DNA of 64,000 nt, from the NCBI GenBank assembly GCA_018907035.1, contig JACCIC010000136.1:1417501-1481500 (forward strand), given 5' to 3'. The translations under genes and the position numbers were made by a program. Every line of letters starts with the position of its first letter. Within the stretch, counting starts at the first letter, position 1. Shown here one piece after another: positions 32,072 to 44,766 of the stretch. The notes under the pieces are model-generated. The model searched no databases and was not told where the DNA came from. It was given only the letters and a program-made list of their open reading frames with translations. This DNA comes from Sycobia sp. Sy_11 (Eukaryota > Arthropoda > Insecta > Hymenoptera > Epichrysomallidae).

Positions 32072-34160
32072 ATGTAGGGTCTTGAGTTCAGCTACCACAC
32101 GCGTCCCCAGGGTTGCGGATAGGGGAACGACCGCTCTTGGTCAGTCACGAAATAGGCCCTCCTGAAGTGACCGTGAACAAGAAGTTCGAGCGAAAATAGC
32201 GGTATACGCCCGTCTTTACCCCCACTGATCATTCAAACATCCACATATCTGTAAGTCTGCCGTGCTCTAACTGGGGACCATATCGGAAACCCTATAAATG
32301 GGTATTTCTCATGCATGGTCGAGATAGATACATTATAAATGGGTAACTTCCAGGTGGGTTATGAATGTATGAGAGGCCCTGTAAGCGGGCATCTCTAAAG
32401 TATGATTTTGACCAGTTTGAGTGACGGTTAGATCTTGTGGTTGCAGTGATTTCTAGTTGATTGGTGGGGTTAGCTGTGAGGAAACCACTTCAAGCTTTTG
32501 TGCGCTCCCTTCTGGAGGGTACAGTTGTATAACCAGATGGCACTATTGGCCGGCCATAAGTAGGGAGCCTGAACCCAGTCTAGTCAACACAGGAGGCTGC
32601 CCCACGCAATGGTGGGGCGTCGTCAGACTCCATTATTTACTTTTTTTTCTTTCTGGCGGCATCAAATCCTGCTTCTTATAGTAGTGCCGTATGGTATACG
32701 GATGGGATCCTGCTGTGAGTCATGGAGAGAGGCAGCCGGGGCCACTAGAATATAGGAGAGCTTGAGTAATGGGGAAATTCAGGACGCTGAACCGTCAACT
32801 CCAACAAGTGATCCTCCTCACCATCACAAATATAACACACACACTGATTTAGTAAAAATGAAAAGTGACAAGAAAATAGTAGGTTCTTGGCTGCCGCCTG
32901 CAACCGACTCAGTAAAGTCATGGAGCTTTCCGGCTCTCCTGTAGGCAACAGAGTAAGCAGCCTGGTTCGTACGTCAGCATCTATGGCAGGTAGCAGCGAG
33001 TACGGATAGAAATGTAAGAGTGAATGTGAATAGATCACCAGCAACTTGAGATGCTGCTGAAAGTAAATTGCCAAAGCAATTTTACATAATAAGCAGAGTT
33101 CTTAGTAAAATGATGGAAAGAACTGGCATACAGAAAAATATTAGCCAAATGATAAAGAACGGTCTCAGATAAATTTATGAAGCAGTAGAAGTCGGACAAT
33201 ATGAATTAAAGAGAATGAGAGTACTCCGACCGACTGAGAAGGACAAGGGATCGAGTCAATGTGAGGCGGCAACTCCTCAAAAATGGAAAAGAGACTGTCA
33301 GACCCCTACTCGGGAGCAAACGGCTGTACAATATTGGACGATCCAGACCAAAACTTGGGCAACGGTGGTCTCTAAACAGAAAAGATTAAAAAGGACCGGA
33401 CGGATCAAAAACCAATAAAATAACAAACGGCAGAAAGGATCCAAACGAGACTCCAAGGCCGGGAGCCCGATCGTCCTAACTTTAAAGCTAAGAGAGAAGC
33501 GATCATGCTCAAGCCGCCTGATGGGCAGAAGTACGTGAATATTATATGAATAATACGTCAAAAGTTTGAGCCTGGCCAGAATAGAGAAGAAGTAAGAATG
33601 ATAAGAAAGACAAAGGACGACGCGGTACGGTTACAGTTGGCCAGACGGGATAATGAGACGGACTTCCGAGAGGTTCTCCAAGACGCCACTGAACAGACTG
33701 GACACGTGAAAGAACTGACCTCCAGGGTGACACTGGAGTTCCTGAACCTGGAATGTGCCACGACCGACAAGGACATCGTGATCGTGTTAAATCAGGAAAC
33801 GGGACCGCGGAGCATCAGCCTTACGTTTTCTACGTTAACAGTCGAGGATAGAGAATTGTAGTTTGTGAATTCGACGCGAAAAACGCTATCGATCTGTTAA
33901 GGACGTATTAAAATCGGATGGGTCAACTGCCGAATAAGAAGCAAGCTACGCGTCTTTAGATGTTATCGGTGCTTGGGTTTCGGTCACTTACGAAAAGATT
34001 GTGAAGGACTGGTGTGACGAAACTGCTGCTACTAAGAGTCGTGGGGAGTGTTTCCTCCACTTGTGATAAGCCTCAGGACAAGGGACACTTTCCTGGCTCC
34101 TCCTCGTGTGCGATGTTCAAGGCAGCATTAACAGAACTGAAGACAAAGACAACCTCGTGC
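32072..34160 (+). pseudogene. R1-clade element, 5' UTR and decayed ORF1
   Basis: A GC-balanced 5' region (32072-32750) precedes frames at 32762, 33215 and 33598 that together form an ORF1. TRKTKDDAVRLQL-like and ELTSRVTLEFLNLECATTDK segments are followed by a knuckle, RCYRCLGFGHLRKDC (about 33956-34002). A C-terminal segment, DKGHFPGSSSCAMFKAAL, ends near 34160, just where ORF2 should start. Several frame changes and stops are present. The 3' part of an R1-type element in the same orientation resumes at 38317. Confidence 0.78.
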
Positions 34161-36896
34161 TAGTTTTCTACTATGTGATACCCGTTTGTTCGAAAATTTT
34201 CTTCGTGATTATTTTTTTTTATTCACCGTGATATCAGATCTTTCTTTAGCGGTTACAGGCAAGCTTTCGCGTTCTACTATTTCGTTAACTTGTTTTCCCA
34301 TTCGTTCTTCTTGCTGTAATTTCTTTTGTACGCGCGTCATAGCGTTAATAACTTCTGCAGGAATGGGATTGCTAGACCATGCGTCGGCGTTAACATTTGA
34401 TTTTCCTGGCTGATACATAATTTCGAAGTCATATTCAGACAGTTTAAACCGCGATTTCGGGACACGAGTATTCAGGTCGGCGTTTTTAAACCAAACTAAT
34501 GGTTTGCGAACCGTGATAATCTGAATGCGCGTACTGCATGCGTCATAGCTAGCGCTTCCTTTTTGTAAACATCGTAATGAAGTTAACGGCCTCTTATTAC
34601 TCGCGAAGTATATGCAACGGGACGGTCTTGTCCTACTTTACCTTGCTATAAGATTCCGCCTATCGCATATCCGGAGTCGTCCGTTGTAATTATAAACGGT
34701 TGACTCATATCGGAGAATTGCTATACTGGGACAGTGCATAGGGCTTGTTTAAATGTCTAAAAGGATTTTTCTACTTCTTCTGTCCAATTAAAAAATTCGT
34801 TATTCTGTAACAATTTATTTAAGGGTTTGGCGATTTTTGGAAAATTTTGAATAAATATGCTGTAATACCCTGCTAAACCTAAAAATTGTCGAATATTTTT
34901 AAAACCTTTTGGAATCAGAAGTTTTTCTACGGCTTCAATTTTCTTCGGGTTCGGTTGTAAAACCTTATCTAATAATACGTGACCTAAATATAAAACCTTG
35001 CGCTGTAGTATCTATTACAAAAGAGTGGGGTTCATTGTTCAATTCATGATCATTTATACTGAATTCATTGTTGGCAAAAGTAACTGTGGATATATAAAGT
35101 CATCTTGTTTAATATATAATTTTTTGTCGTCTAACTAATTAGTGCTTGTTTAATAAAATATATTCTTTCTCTAGTTTGAAAAAGGAATTTTGCACCTAGA
35201 ATCCCGTCATCTAAAATCTCGAAATTGTTCTCTACTAGATGGAAAGTCACGGCATACGACAAAAATTTTAACTGAATTGTGACTAAAGAACTTATTAAGT
35301 TAAGGACTATTTCCTCTAAAGTTTTTTTTTTTTTAGCATCAATATTACTTTTGTCTGGTACTTCGTCGAGTTTTATGATATTACCGTAAAAACTCGAGTC
35401 AATCATGAACTTTGTAATTGCATTACAAAAAATTGCCCATTATATTAAATATTCTTCTGTTTATAATGGTAACAGTTTCTGCATTTCTCGCTGTCGTCGT
35501 TATCGTTGCTATATTGGTCGTGCACACAGGAGATCTGGTATTCCCCTCTGTGCGCTTGACGGGGAAACACCTTCATCGTTTCCCGACCTGATATTTTGGT
35601 TATATTGCCGTTTTCGGCATTCCTGGATTGTGTGCCCTTTGTTCTTCCAGTAACTACAACTTTTCTTATTATTACAGATGTCTGCAGAATGCCCTTTCCT
35701 CTTACATATTCGACAATGCAGTATTGATTTATTATGGATTTTCTGGGCATAATTACTTGCATTTTTGAGTCTATAGCAGTTATATGCTAGATGACCGAAC
35801 GTATTGCAAATTTGACAAACTATCTGACTTCTGCATGTATTAGCAGAACGCTTTTATATCGTTTATACAGTTGACATTGACTTTCTTGTGAATTGCAACG
35901 TTTGGCAACGTGATTAATCTTATTACATAATTGAGAAATTATGTTATCATGTTTATTAGAACGGCATTCTTGAGCCTTAAGGCCGATCTGGTTACATAGT
36001 TGACAAACAGATCTTTCTGTTTGGCATAGTAATATTTGTTTATTCGATTTGTAATTATAATCGGAATTTTCCTTTGTATTTCTTAATGCGTTTTTACCCC
36101 CTAAGATTCTTTTCGTTTATATAGCATTTTTCACGATATTCAATATGTCATTCACGCCTTCTAATTTACTTCAATTTCGGGCCTTAAACTACGTTTAAAA
36201 CATTCTGCAATGGTAGCTTCAGTCTATCTCTTGAAGTCGTCGGTTATAGTACCTGTAGTAACCCTTTTAACCTCTAAAATTTGCCTACCTAAATCAAGGA
36301 CGCAGTTAGGGAAAGCGATGACCTATTCGGTGTGGTGTTGATATTGAGATCCAAGTTCACTTTGTTCGCCACCGAAGGAAGCTCCCGTATTGTAGGCAGG
36401 GAGTATGTCATGGCATCTGAGTTGCGGCGACGGCGAGTGTCCTAACGGCTACAGATGCGACTCTGAACACAATGTCTCGTAAAGCGCCTGCAACATTACT
36501 TGGTGCACTGTATGGCGCTTTAGCTCTTTGCTTCTTTATCCAATCTAATTTTTATAGAGTACGTTAACAGTCTAATTCTCTCGTACTATAGAGTGGGTAG
36601 CCTTGAGTACTCCTTTTATGTATTATTTCCTCTCTGAATTTCCGGCGCCCAACGACCTTCTTTGGCTTTTGGCACAGGCAACCAGATTTAGCTTTAGCCT
36701 TGGCTGGATGAAGACGGGTACTATAATATTAGACCCATTCCACTGGAAAATTTTTGGAGTTTCAAGATTTTTTTTTAATGTTATAATATTTTATAAATGT
36801 TCCTTTTCGAATGTCTGTTTAATTTTTGTTTATAATTTCCGCAAACGCTCAAGCATCTTAATTATCCGCACTGATCTTGGACGAGCCCCTAACTTT
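34161..36896 (-). pseudogene. Gypsy element (minus): gag, protease, RT and RNase H remnants
   Basis: Read on the minus strand from LTR B: a leader with a primer-site-like GGGGCTCGTCCAAGAT just after the LTR, then a Gag remnant with knuckle debris (CRICKRKGHSADIC is readable near 35700 with frame changes). A protease-like frame (35406-35131) has VTFHLVENNFEILDDGILGA. The RT C-terminus includes LYLGHVLLDKVLQPNPKKIE and NIRQFLGLAGYY. RNase H reads TTDDSGYAIGGIL to YQPGKSNVNADA. Most of RT is deleted near 35050, and integrase and the 3' LTR are missing at 34165. Confidence 0.82.
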
Positions 36897-38316
36897 TGTT
36901 GTGGAGTAATTAACGGTCAAAATGCCGAATTACTTTATCAATCTTCTTTTTGCCTACAATTTAGCACAATAGCAGGGATAGAGTTAGATAGCCGATAGTC
37001 GCGACGCAAAATTGCTTCGATAATAAGATGCTATTGTGAGTTAACCCTTACCCAAATTCACTTACCAGAATCGGAGCGTAGGCCTGGGCAAAATTAATCT
37101 TGCCCGGTTTGATCATGGCCTTACCGCCTTAAGCGCTCTGACATCAAACCTCGGTTGAAACCGAACCGGTCTAAGGCTCGTGCACTCGAGAAAGGAACTA
37201 TTTAATTAAATAAATATCGGTAAGGTTACATACTTTAGATTGTTTATTTATAGATTGGGTACAAAGAATGTGATATTTATTAATACACGAAGTGGACCGT
37301 ATGCAGCTGGCGTGCTGAGCAAACTGTGAGGCGACGCCGCCGGTACAGGAAGAAAAACGGGCTGTAGCCGACTTCTTGCCTGTACAAAAAACGCGCAGGG
37401 ACGCGAAAGTGTATCGACCTTTCACAGATGTGCTGGATCGGTCTGTTGTTTCAAATGTGCAACAAGTTGGTTTCCCGCTAAGAGCGCTTGACCAAGTCGT
37501 CGTATATTCTACCAAAATTTCTTTGCTTACAAAGATCTCACGCTATAACCGCTTGATCGAGGACGAACATCTTTCTAGAGTGACCCCTGAAACTGGGATG
37601 CCGACTGCGTTTTCGACCACCTTTTATACAAAAACTCTTCCCTGACGCTTATGGAAAAGTCGTTAATATCTAATTTTAAACCAGTGACATCGTACTATTT
37701 CGTTCGTTACTCTCTCCCGAAAATGCAATTGCATTAGCCCTACGTATATACTCCGAGTGCAGGGTGAACATTATCGCTTTTACGATTTTCCGAAGTGTGA
37801 AGGTGACAGAGCACGGCATGAGGCACTTAACTATGAAGTTTTCCGATCCACTTTTCCACTTGTTATAACAATCATATTGATAAAATTAACGTCAATATAA
37901 TATGCATTGTGGTTTGTTAGTTACAAAATATCGTTCATGCCAGTTTTTCAATTATAACTGTAACTTAAGCATCGTACGAGTTACACTATTTATTTATAGT
38001 ATCTTCACGTTTTATAATGGTCCGATATAAAAGTTAGTTAAGTTTAGCGATAGTTTATTTAAATTATTTAAGGAGACATAGTAAAGTTCCGATTGACTAG
38101 TATATGTTATTTGATAAACTTTAATTATGTATGGTTTATTCTTATTATTAATTCATTATTCTAAATATTGTATACTGCAAAATTGTTACGAAGTAACACA
38201 TCGTACCTATATTGAAAAACTCGGCATCTTATGCTCCTGTTCAAATTGATTAACTTATTAATAATACCAATAATGCTAATAGTAATAATAATAATATTAA
38301 TAATAATAATAAAACT
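36897..38316 (-). repeat. LTR B, 5' LTR of the minus-strand gypsy element
   Basis: Homologous to LTR A in the same orientation. On the minus strand it has the GTATAAAAGGTGG TATA box and ends CCACAACA, followed 5 nt later by a primer-site-like sequence and then the gag remnant. Its outer, AAT-rich end abuts R1 reverse transcriptase sequence. Confidence 0.8.
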
Positions 38317-39677
38317 GGACATGCCCTTGGAGTACGCCTCGTCGCCTATGCTGACGAAATCACAGCCATTATAGTCGCGCACGAATATCATTTGATTCAG
38401 TTAAAACTGAATCAGGTCATGAGACGGGTAACCGAATGGATGATAGACCACGGACTGCAGCTCGCGCTGCAAAAGAACGAGTTATTGCTGCTGACTCGCA
38501 GACATATAGAGACGGTGGTCTTGATGATGGAAGGGACGTAAATATTGGAGACCATGTGTGAAGTTAAGTATCTTGGGGTCACCTAGAATACGAAACTAAG
38601 CTTCTGGCCTCACCTACAAAACGTGACGAATAAGGTAGCAGAGAAGACCAAGGCTGTAAGTAGACTGATGGCCAACACGAATTGACCTAGACAGAACGTA
38701 CGTACACTGCAGATGAGCGTTACTCACTCGATCTTGCTTTACGGCGCGCAAGTGTGGGCCGACGTGATGAATATAAGAAAACGAGCGAACATCATAAAAA
38801 GCGTACAAAGGGTGGGTGCGTTAAGAATCGCGTGCGCGTATCGCACTGTGTCTGAGAGCGCGGTTTTCGTAATCGCTAGGGTCATTCCTATCAATCTACC
38901 CGCGACTGAAGGAAAACGTATTCACGACCGGAGCCCAAATGTTGAAATGGAAGGCACTGCAACTGAAGAACGGATAAAGATGATGGAGACGTGACAGAGC
39001 TGTTAGACGATGGATGAAGGAGGACAATGGACGAATAGACTAATACCCCAAATCGGTCCGTGGAAGAGGAGGCAACACGGGGAGGTGAACTTCTACCTTA
39101 CTCAGTTTCTTTCCGGACATGAATACATACGTAGGTATACGGGTACTCACGTAAGTATCTCTGTAGGATCAAGAGGATTACCTCTCCGAAATGCAAGTCT
39201 TGCGGGTGGACTTGAGTCGAGCACTCGTTCTTCATTTGCGAGCATTGGACGAATTACGACTAAGGCTACAGGCGAGGATAGGCGTGTTCACGCCAGAAAA
39301 CATCATGAGACTTGATGACGGATGACAGCTGGCGCTTGATCGCAAAATACGTTATGCATCTGCTTCCGAGGAAAAGAATGGATGGTGGTCTGGATGATTG
39401 AAAGACTGTGAAGAGTGAATGCAGTTTCGAGTATGCATGAGATTCTAGAACGAAAGGAATGACCGTGAATGGACCACGCAAGGACTATCGCCTAGGTTGA
39501 AATAATGTGAATAACAGTTCCGGGCTGGTGTCGGTGCAAAAAAACGGAGACATGTTTTTAGTGCGTAGTGGGAGACATGGGTTTTGTGTCGAGTCGCACG
39601 TATTCCAATGGCCGTTCTCCAAGATTATTCTTGCTGAACGGACATTGGAAATACATAAATACCATTCACAGATTCAT
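38317..39677 (+). pseudogene. R1-clade element, RT C-terminus and 3' end
   Basis: Opens with LVAYADEITAIIVAHEY; the family's catalytic YADD reads YADE. It continues with MRRVTEWMIDHGLQLALQKN and VKYLGVT, then a stop, then SVTHSILLYGAQVWAD, RVGALRIACAYRTVSESAVF and FYLTQFLSGHEYIRRY. A damaged C-terminal zinc region (VEHSFFICEHW in another frame) and a 3' UTR follow. A (TAA)n tail ends it. It probably belonged to the same insertion as 32072-34160. Confidence 0.82.
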
Positions 39678-39679
39678 AA

Positions 39680-39735
<56 letters not shown>

Positions 39736-39747
39736 TAATAATAATAT
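39678..39747 (+). repeat. (TAA)n tail of the R1-type element
   Basis: TAA tract directly after the R1-type 3' UTR. Simple-repeat tails are common for non-LTR elements. Confidence 0.75.
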
Positions 39748-39979
39748 GACAATAATTTGTGGTCATGAGTTTTCTATATATAATCTCGGCTTCGCTGGAG
39801 ATAATAATTTAACCGATTTCTTGAATAATTCAATAATATCTAAGTAAAACGTACTCTATATAAAAATCTATATTACTATAAATGATTGACGGTAATTTAG
39901 CTATCGTCGCTTCTATATAAAAAGCTGCTTCAAAGCAGCGTTCACTTAAAAAAAACTGATATTTTGCCGACCATTTTAT

Positions 39980-39980
<1 letters not shown>

Positions 39981-40021
<41 letters not shown>
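39981..40021. repeat. (TA)n microsatellite
   Basis: TA tract 60 bp before the third minisatellite array. Confidence 0.9.
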
Positions 40022-40023
<2 letters not shown>

Positions 40024-40080
40024 TATTAAATATGGCTTGTATGAGAAAAATTGTACTTTCGAGCTCGAGCAGTAGAAAAA

Positions 40081-40250
40081 GGTATCCAAGTGTCTCGAGA
40101 CGACGTTTTGAGACAGTTCGTGTTCGGACTATAGGGCATGTCTCGGGACGACTGCTATAGAAAGCTTTGTGCTGGGGAGATAGAATACGATGTCCAGGTA
40201 TATTGGGACGACTTTTACTGGGAGTGTGCGTGTTCGAATGATAGAATACA
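40081..40250 (+). repeat. 60-bp minisatellite, locus 3 (about 3 units)
   Basis: Units share 'ggtatccaagtg', a 'gacgac' box, 'ttcgtgttcgga' and 'atagaatacgatgtccaggt' with the arrays at 661 and 18625. Confidence 0.75.
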
Positions 40251-40393
40251 TAAAATTCGAATATATAAAATAGTCATCATGTACAGTATATATTGTACGA
40301 TGACTGTAAAATGTATAATAATACATAATATACAATAATAATATAATAATATAAGAATTTATAATATATGCAATGAATGTAAAATGTAAATTC

Positions 40394-41527
40394 ACAACTA
40401 ATATAGAATTGCGTTAATATTGTAATATAATGACAGAAGATGAACTAATAGTAATTTTAAATTGTAAAATAAACCCATATAAAGTTTAAAATAATTCATT
40501 TATGTTCTTATACATTGGATGTAATAGAATTACCTTACAACCAAGAATACTATGAAGATTAGAAAAAATAAACTTAGATTTTAAAAAAATCATCGAAATA
40601 GTTGCTTTTATGGATAAGATATTCTATTTTATAACTAAGATCGACAGTGACGTAGCTAGAGCCATCTGTAACCTAGTGCGCGAAGGTACGCATGCTCAGT
40701 AGGCGATGCCACGACGTCGGCACGCAGAGAGATAAGCCGCCGCCGACCGTCGGTAATCACATGCGTAAAAATGTTTATAAATGTTTCATTTTAACATAAT
40801 TCCTAATCACTTAGAATGCATTAATAAATGTAAAGACAGATGAACCTTTTTACTTACGCTTTACCAAATTTGAAGTTAAAATGTAAACTGAGATAATATA
40901 AATATAAATAATAATAATAAACAATATAAATATTTAGTTTAAAAATCTGGTGTTTTCAGCTTTGATTAATATTAATATTCTCTAACGAATGCATTTTACT
41001 GCATTAAGAAATTCCCAGCCCTTGGCGAACTTCACAATGGTTAATTTTCAATATAAATAATTTTTTTTGCTCGCTATATCGAAATTACACTATGTAATTT
41101 TAAATATATTAGGAGTACATAAAAAAAGCATCTATTTGCGTCATTATTATTGAATTTCAATTGTTTAAACAAATTTTATAGCTCTTTGAATATCGAAAAA
41201 CTTTCTATTTTCATTGTTTATTTAACAATAGAAAAATGGATTTTTTTTACTTTGTACGTACTTTTATTCTGAATTATATCCTGCACAACTTTTATACGAA
41301 ACATTTTTCGATTTGGGCAATAGTTTTTAAACTATTGGAAAACAAGTAAAAAAAGGGCATTTTTTTGCTATTTTGTAATAGATAAACACGTCGCCGATGA
41401 GTTACGACCCCGACAATTTAGGGTCTTATTCTGCACATCCTCAGCTATCATTTTGTGCAAAAAAATAGTCGTTGTAAAAATATTGGTAAGTCGGCCATTT
41501 TGGACCTAATTCGCCTGGACTATATCA
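40394..41527 (+). repeat. Single arm of a foldback-like repeat
   Basis: Matches the right arm (60023-60922) and the reverse complement of the left arm (58218-59562) of the inverted repeat downstream. It ends 'aattcgcctggactat'. It includes a GC-rich island (40660-40760) with 'catgctcagtaggcg', also present in the left arm. No ORF. Confidence 0.8.
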
Positions 41528-41569
41528 CCATCTAAATGAGAAGGTTGAAAATTAAGTGCGCCTCCTAAT

Positions 41570-42268
41570 AATTTAACTTTATTTTTTTACCCTGAAACTA
41601 TTTTTATACGTAGTCGCCTTGGACTTAACATATTTCTTGTAATAACTGTTTACTGCTTAAACAAACTTCCCTTAAAAAATGGTATTCCCAGTTTAATGGA
41701 TCCACGACTTAACGACTTCTTCGATTTCGTTATTTAAGTACTGACCACACAAACTTTCTTTTATCATTCGGAAAAGGAAATAATCACTTTGTCGGAGGTC
41801 TGGAGAATAAGGAGAGTGGTTCCCCATTTGAATAACTGTTTTTTATGTTTTTTTCTGATTACTAGAAATCTGGCGTGGAATGCATCTTATACAAACGTTA
41901 GTGTAACCAAGCTACTGACGATATTATATGGATTGAAGTTCCATGAATTTCATAGTTTCGTGATGAATTCAGTAGACATCATTTCCAAAATATCATCTAT
42001 AGTCCATTGTCTGTCCTCCTGAATAATTTTTTCAACCACTGCAATCGCATAGTTTTTTAACATTTTGCAGTTAAAAAACAGATAACCGCACGTAACTTAC
42101 AATCGAGTTGTCGAGCTCGTACTGATAAAAAAAGTATTTTTTTTTATCAAAACCAATTACGCTCTGATCGCTAAAGCCTAAACTAAAATGATCAGCTCAA
42201 GTCCGCTAGTTGGCGTGTAAGAGAAATGCCAACTTACCAAAACTTACTTTTTGAATACCCTCGTATCT
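41570..42268 (-). pseudogene. mariner relic, minus strand
   Basis: The end at 42268 reads, on the minus strand, CGAGGGTATTCAAAAAGTAA, a mariner-type terminal repeat. Downstream are a short decayed N-terminal frame (VVEKIIQEDRQWTIDDILEM) and, after a large deletion, PYSPDLRQSDYFLF with the third catalytic Asp. The opposite end is not defined. It is a third mariner type, distinct from 24205 and 28483. Confidence 0.75.
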
Positions 42269-44218
42269 TAAGTATGATTATATAACATTTGTTTATCTTA
42301 TAAATATCCCTGACGTCTTACCTTTTGCGTAATATTTTTATCAAATATTTTATTATTGTAATATTATAGGACAATTTTATCCATTAAAAGCTTATAAATA
42401 AATAAATAAATGCACACATTTATTTTTCTATCCATAGATATCATGATTCCAGATAACTGAATCTAAATGTTATTTTACTTTAATTTCGTACAATTATAAT
42501 TGTGATCCAAATTTTCCATGAATCCAATATAAGTATATTCATTCATTTGTTTTATTTATTGTTCATATACAACGATCGTAAAATTTAGAATATAGTTTTA
42601 TTATTTTTAAACAACAAATCTTAGTAATAGTTATTTTAACCAGACTCCATTATTCTTCCTGATATGAACTTTTTCTCATCAGTAGATTTACCATTATAAA
42701 CATTTAGAATTATGTATAATAAAGTAATGTAAGAATAAAATCTTATTTTTGGAAAAAAGCGTATCGTTAAGTCTAAAATATAAATATTGTAACACGTACA
42801 GAATAAAGTTATCTATACGTGTTATTTCGAAATTAGTATGAATGAATACTAATTTCAGAAATTGGAAAAAGAATGGAAAAAGGGACAGAAAGAGAGAGGA
42901 AGAAGATGTGTTTGGTAAAGTTTAATGAATAATATAAAATAAAAATTGGAAAACTGACATACGTGCACAAGCCATTTAGCAATTTTTGATTCTCAATTTA
43001 ATAAATAATATTATCTTTTATTTCTGTGAATTAATCTGCGGTGTAACCCGAGTTTTCTAATCGATAATATATTAAAAATATTTTTTGGGTGCGTCCACGA
43101 ATTCGGGAAACCAAACACAGAAAAAAAGATTGGAAGCAGATCAACCAAGTGAGAGTTAGAAGGCACAGTTCCTAATCGTTGGGTTGTATTTTTCAGCGTT
43201 GTTTCAATTAAAGGTTGGTGTTCTTCATTATAGTACTAATCGTTAGTTCGCGCGATTGTTAAATTCTTGTTTTTGTTAGATATAAAAGAAATAAATTTAT
43301 TGCGTTAGGCCGCGTAAATGTGCGAGCGATTTAGTGGTGTTTCTTTCTTATACACACATAAGAGAGAAGATAAAATCCATGCAATATTTATTATATATTA
43401 TGGTGCGCATATTCGTTCTGCGGAAGAAGCACTTCTTAAATCGCCCGTAAGATGGTGCTTCTATACTTTATCTGCGACACCACTCTTCGCGTTTACGTTA
43501 ACATTCCACCTCTGTGTGGACGGCGGGCGTTAGCTAATCGCGTACCAGCTGCTAGGTAGGATTAACACCAAATAAATATCATAATTATTAATATTTAATA
43601 AATTAATTTATTTATAGTAAAAACCGTTATTTTTCCGTTATAACCAACCGTCGGTCCCTTTCTCTTAAAAATTTCTTTATTAGATAATGTTAGCAAAAAA
43701 GGAATCGAGGCAAAAAAGATAAGTTTATAAAATATAACGTAGGATCCTACGGCCCAAAAAGTTTAATAAAAAATTAACCTAACCTGTTAAGGAATCCTCC
43801 CCCCTGTGTTAACCGGGACTCTGTTCAGAGCGGATATCCTATTAAATAAATAATCTCAGGGACGTAATCCCTTAGATGTCTCAGTACCTCGTTACCAAAT
43901 AAACAAAATATTTCACTTGATATCATGCCGAAATCTTACATACTGCAATTTGAATTAACATTTACCTGAATCTAATGAACCCATTGTATTCATTAAAATT
44001 TGAAGTTGAAATTTAAAGGCATTATTATAATAGACAAAAGAAAATTTCGTTTTATGAATTATTAAATATCAAATTAATTTATAAATCAATCCGAAAATTT
44101 ACAAAAAATTCTTCAAAAACTGCAAATAAAATATATGACATTTTTCATGAGATTTTTTTTGGAACGAGTTCTAGTGTAAATGAAAGCTTTTTATACAAGA
44201 GCCTTATAAAAAAAATTT
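42269..44218. other. Intronic DNA, nothing recognised
   Basis: AT-rich to 43060. The 43070-43560 stretch is more balanced and has an open frame at 43318-43533 that matches nothing I know. No repeat structure seen. Confidence 0.5.
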
Positions 44219-44539
44219 TAATTTTATTATTAAAACAATTGAATTGTACTTCTGTCGACTGCCCATATACAAATTAATAAATATTTTTTATTGGTCTTAC
44301 AGTCCAATCAATTTCAACCAAAAATAAAATAAAATAAAAATAAAAATAAAAATAAAATAAAAATAAAAACTAAAAAATAAAAAATAAAAATAACAATAAA
44401 AAATAAAAAATAAGAAATACAAATAATAAATAATAAAAATAAAAAATAAAAATTAAAAATAAAAATTAAATTAAAAATTAAATTAAAATGATAATGACAG
44501 TCAGACTGTCCTTGTTTATATTCACCCCCGTAGACTAAT

Positions 44540-44611
44540 CTGAAAATAAAATATTAGCTGAAAAAATTCTTTGTTAGTAAAGTGCAGTCTGACTGTCCCC
44601 AACACCCTTAC
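44540..44611 (-). other. Candidate 72-bp intron in terminal repeat, unit 1
   Basis: On the minus strand: donor TTAG|GTAAGGG, branch-like TACTAAC and acceptor TTTTCAG. A short intron in the leader is known for the Penelope element of Drosophila virilis. Confidence 0.65.
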
Positions 44612-44625
44612 CTAATTGAAGACTT

Positions 44626-44665
44626 GTCCAACGTTTCGAGCTCGCTACGGCTCCTCATCAGGGAC
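44626..44665 (-). ncRNA. Hammerhead ribozyme candidate, unit 1
   Basis: The minus strand reads GTCC-CTGATGA, a hairpin with GAGC/GCTC arms, then GAAAC-GTT-GGAC. CTGATGA and GAAA are the invariant core blocks. GTCC/GGAC gives helix I. Helix III would be only ACGT, a self-complementary tetramer, which suggests a dimeric form. Hammerheads in Penelope-like terminal repeats are known; activity here is inferred. Sense with ATG13. Confidence 0.72.
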
Positions 44666-44766
44666 TAATCTAAACCTTATATTCTAATCTATATATACTC
44701 ATCCCCACCACCAAATTTCGTAAATTAAATATAAATTCCCCCTCTACACAAATTGTCCAAAACCAA

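Noticed and set aside
43318..43533. 71-aa plus frame as a small host gene
   Set aside because: No family resemblance, splice context or repeat support. Kept only as part of an unassigned interval.
43770..43800. Two TTAGG-like units (minus strand), possible telomeric repeat
   Set aside because: Only two short units, far below a telomeric array.
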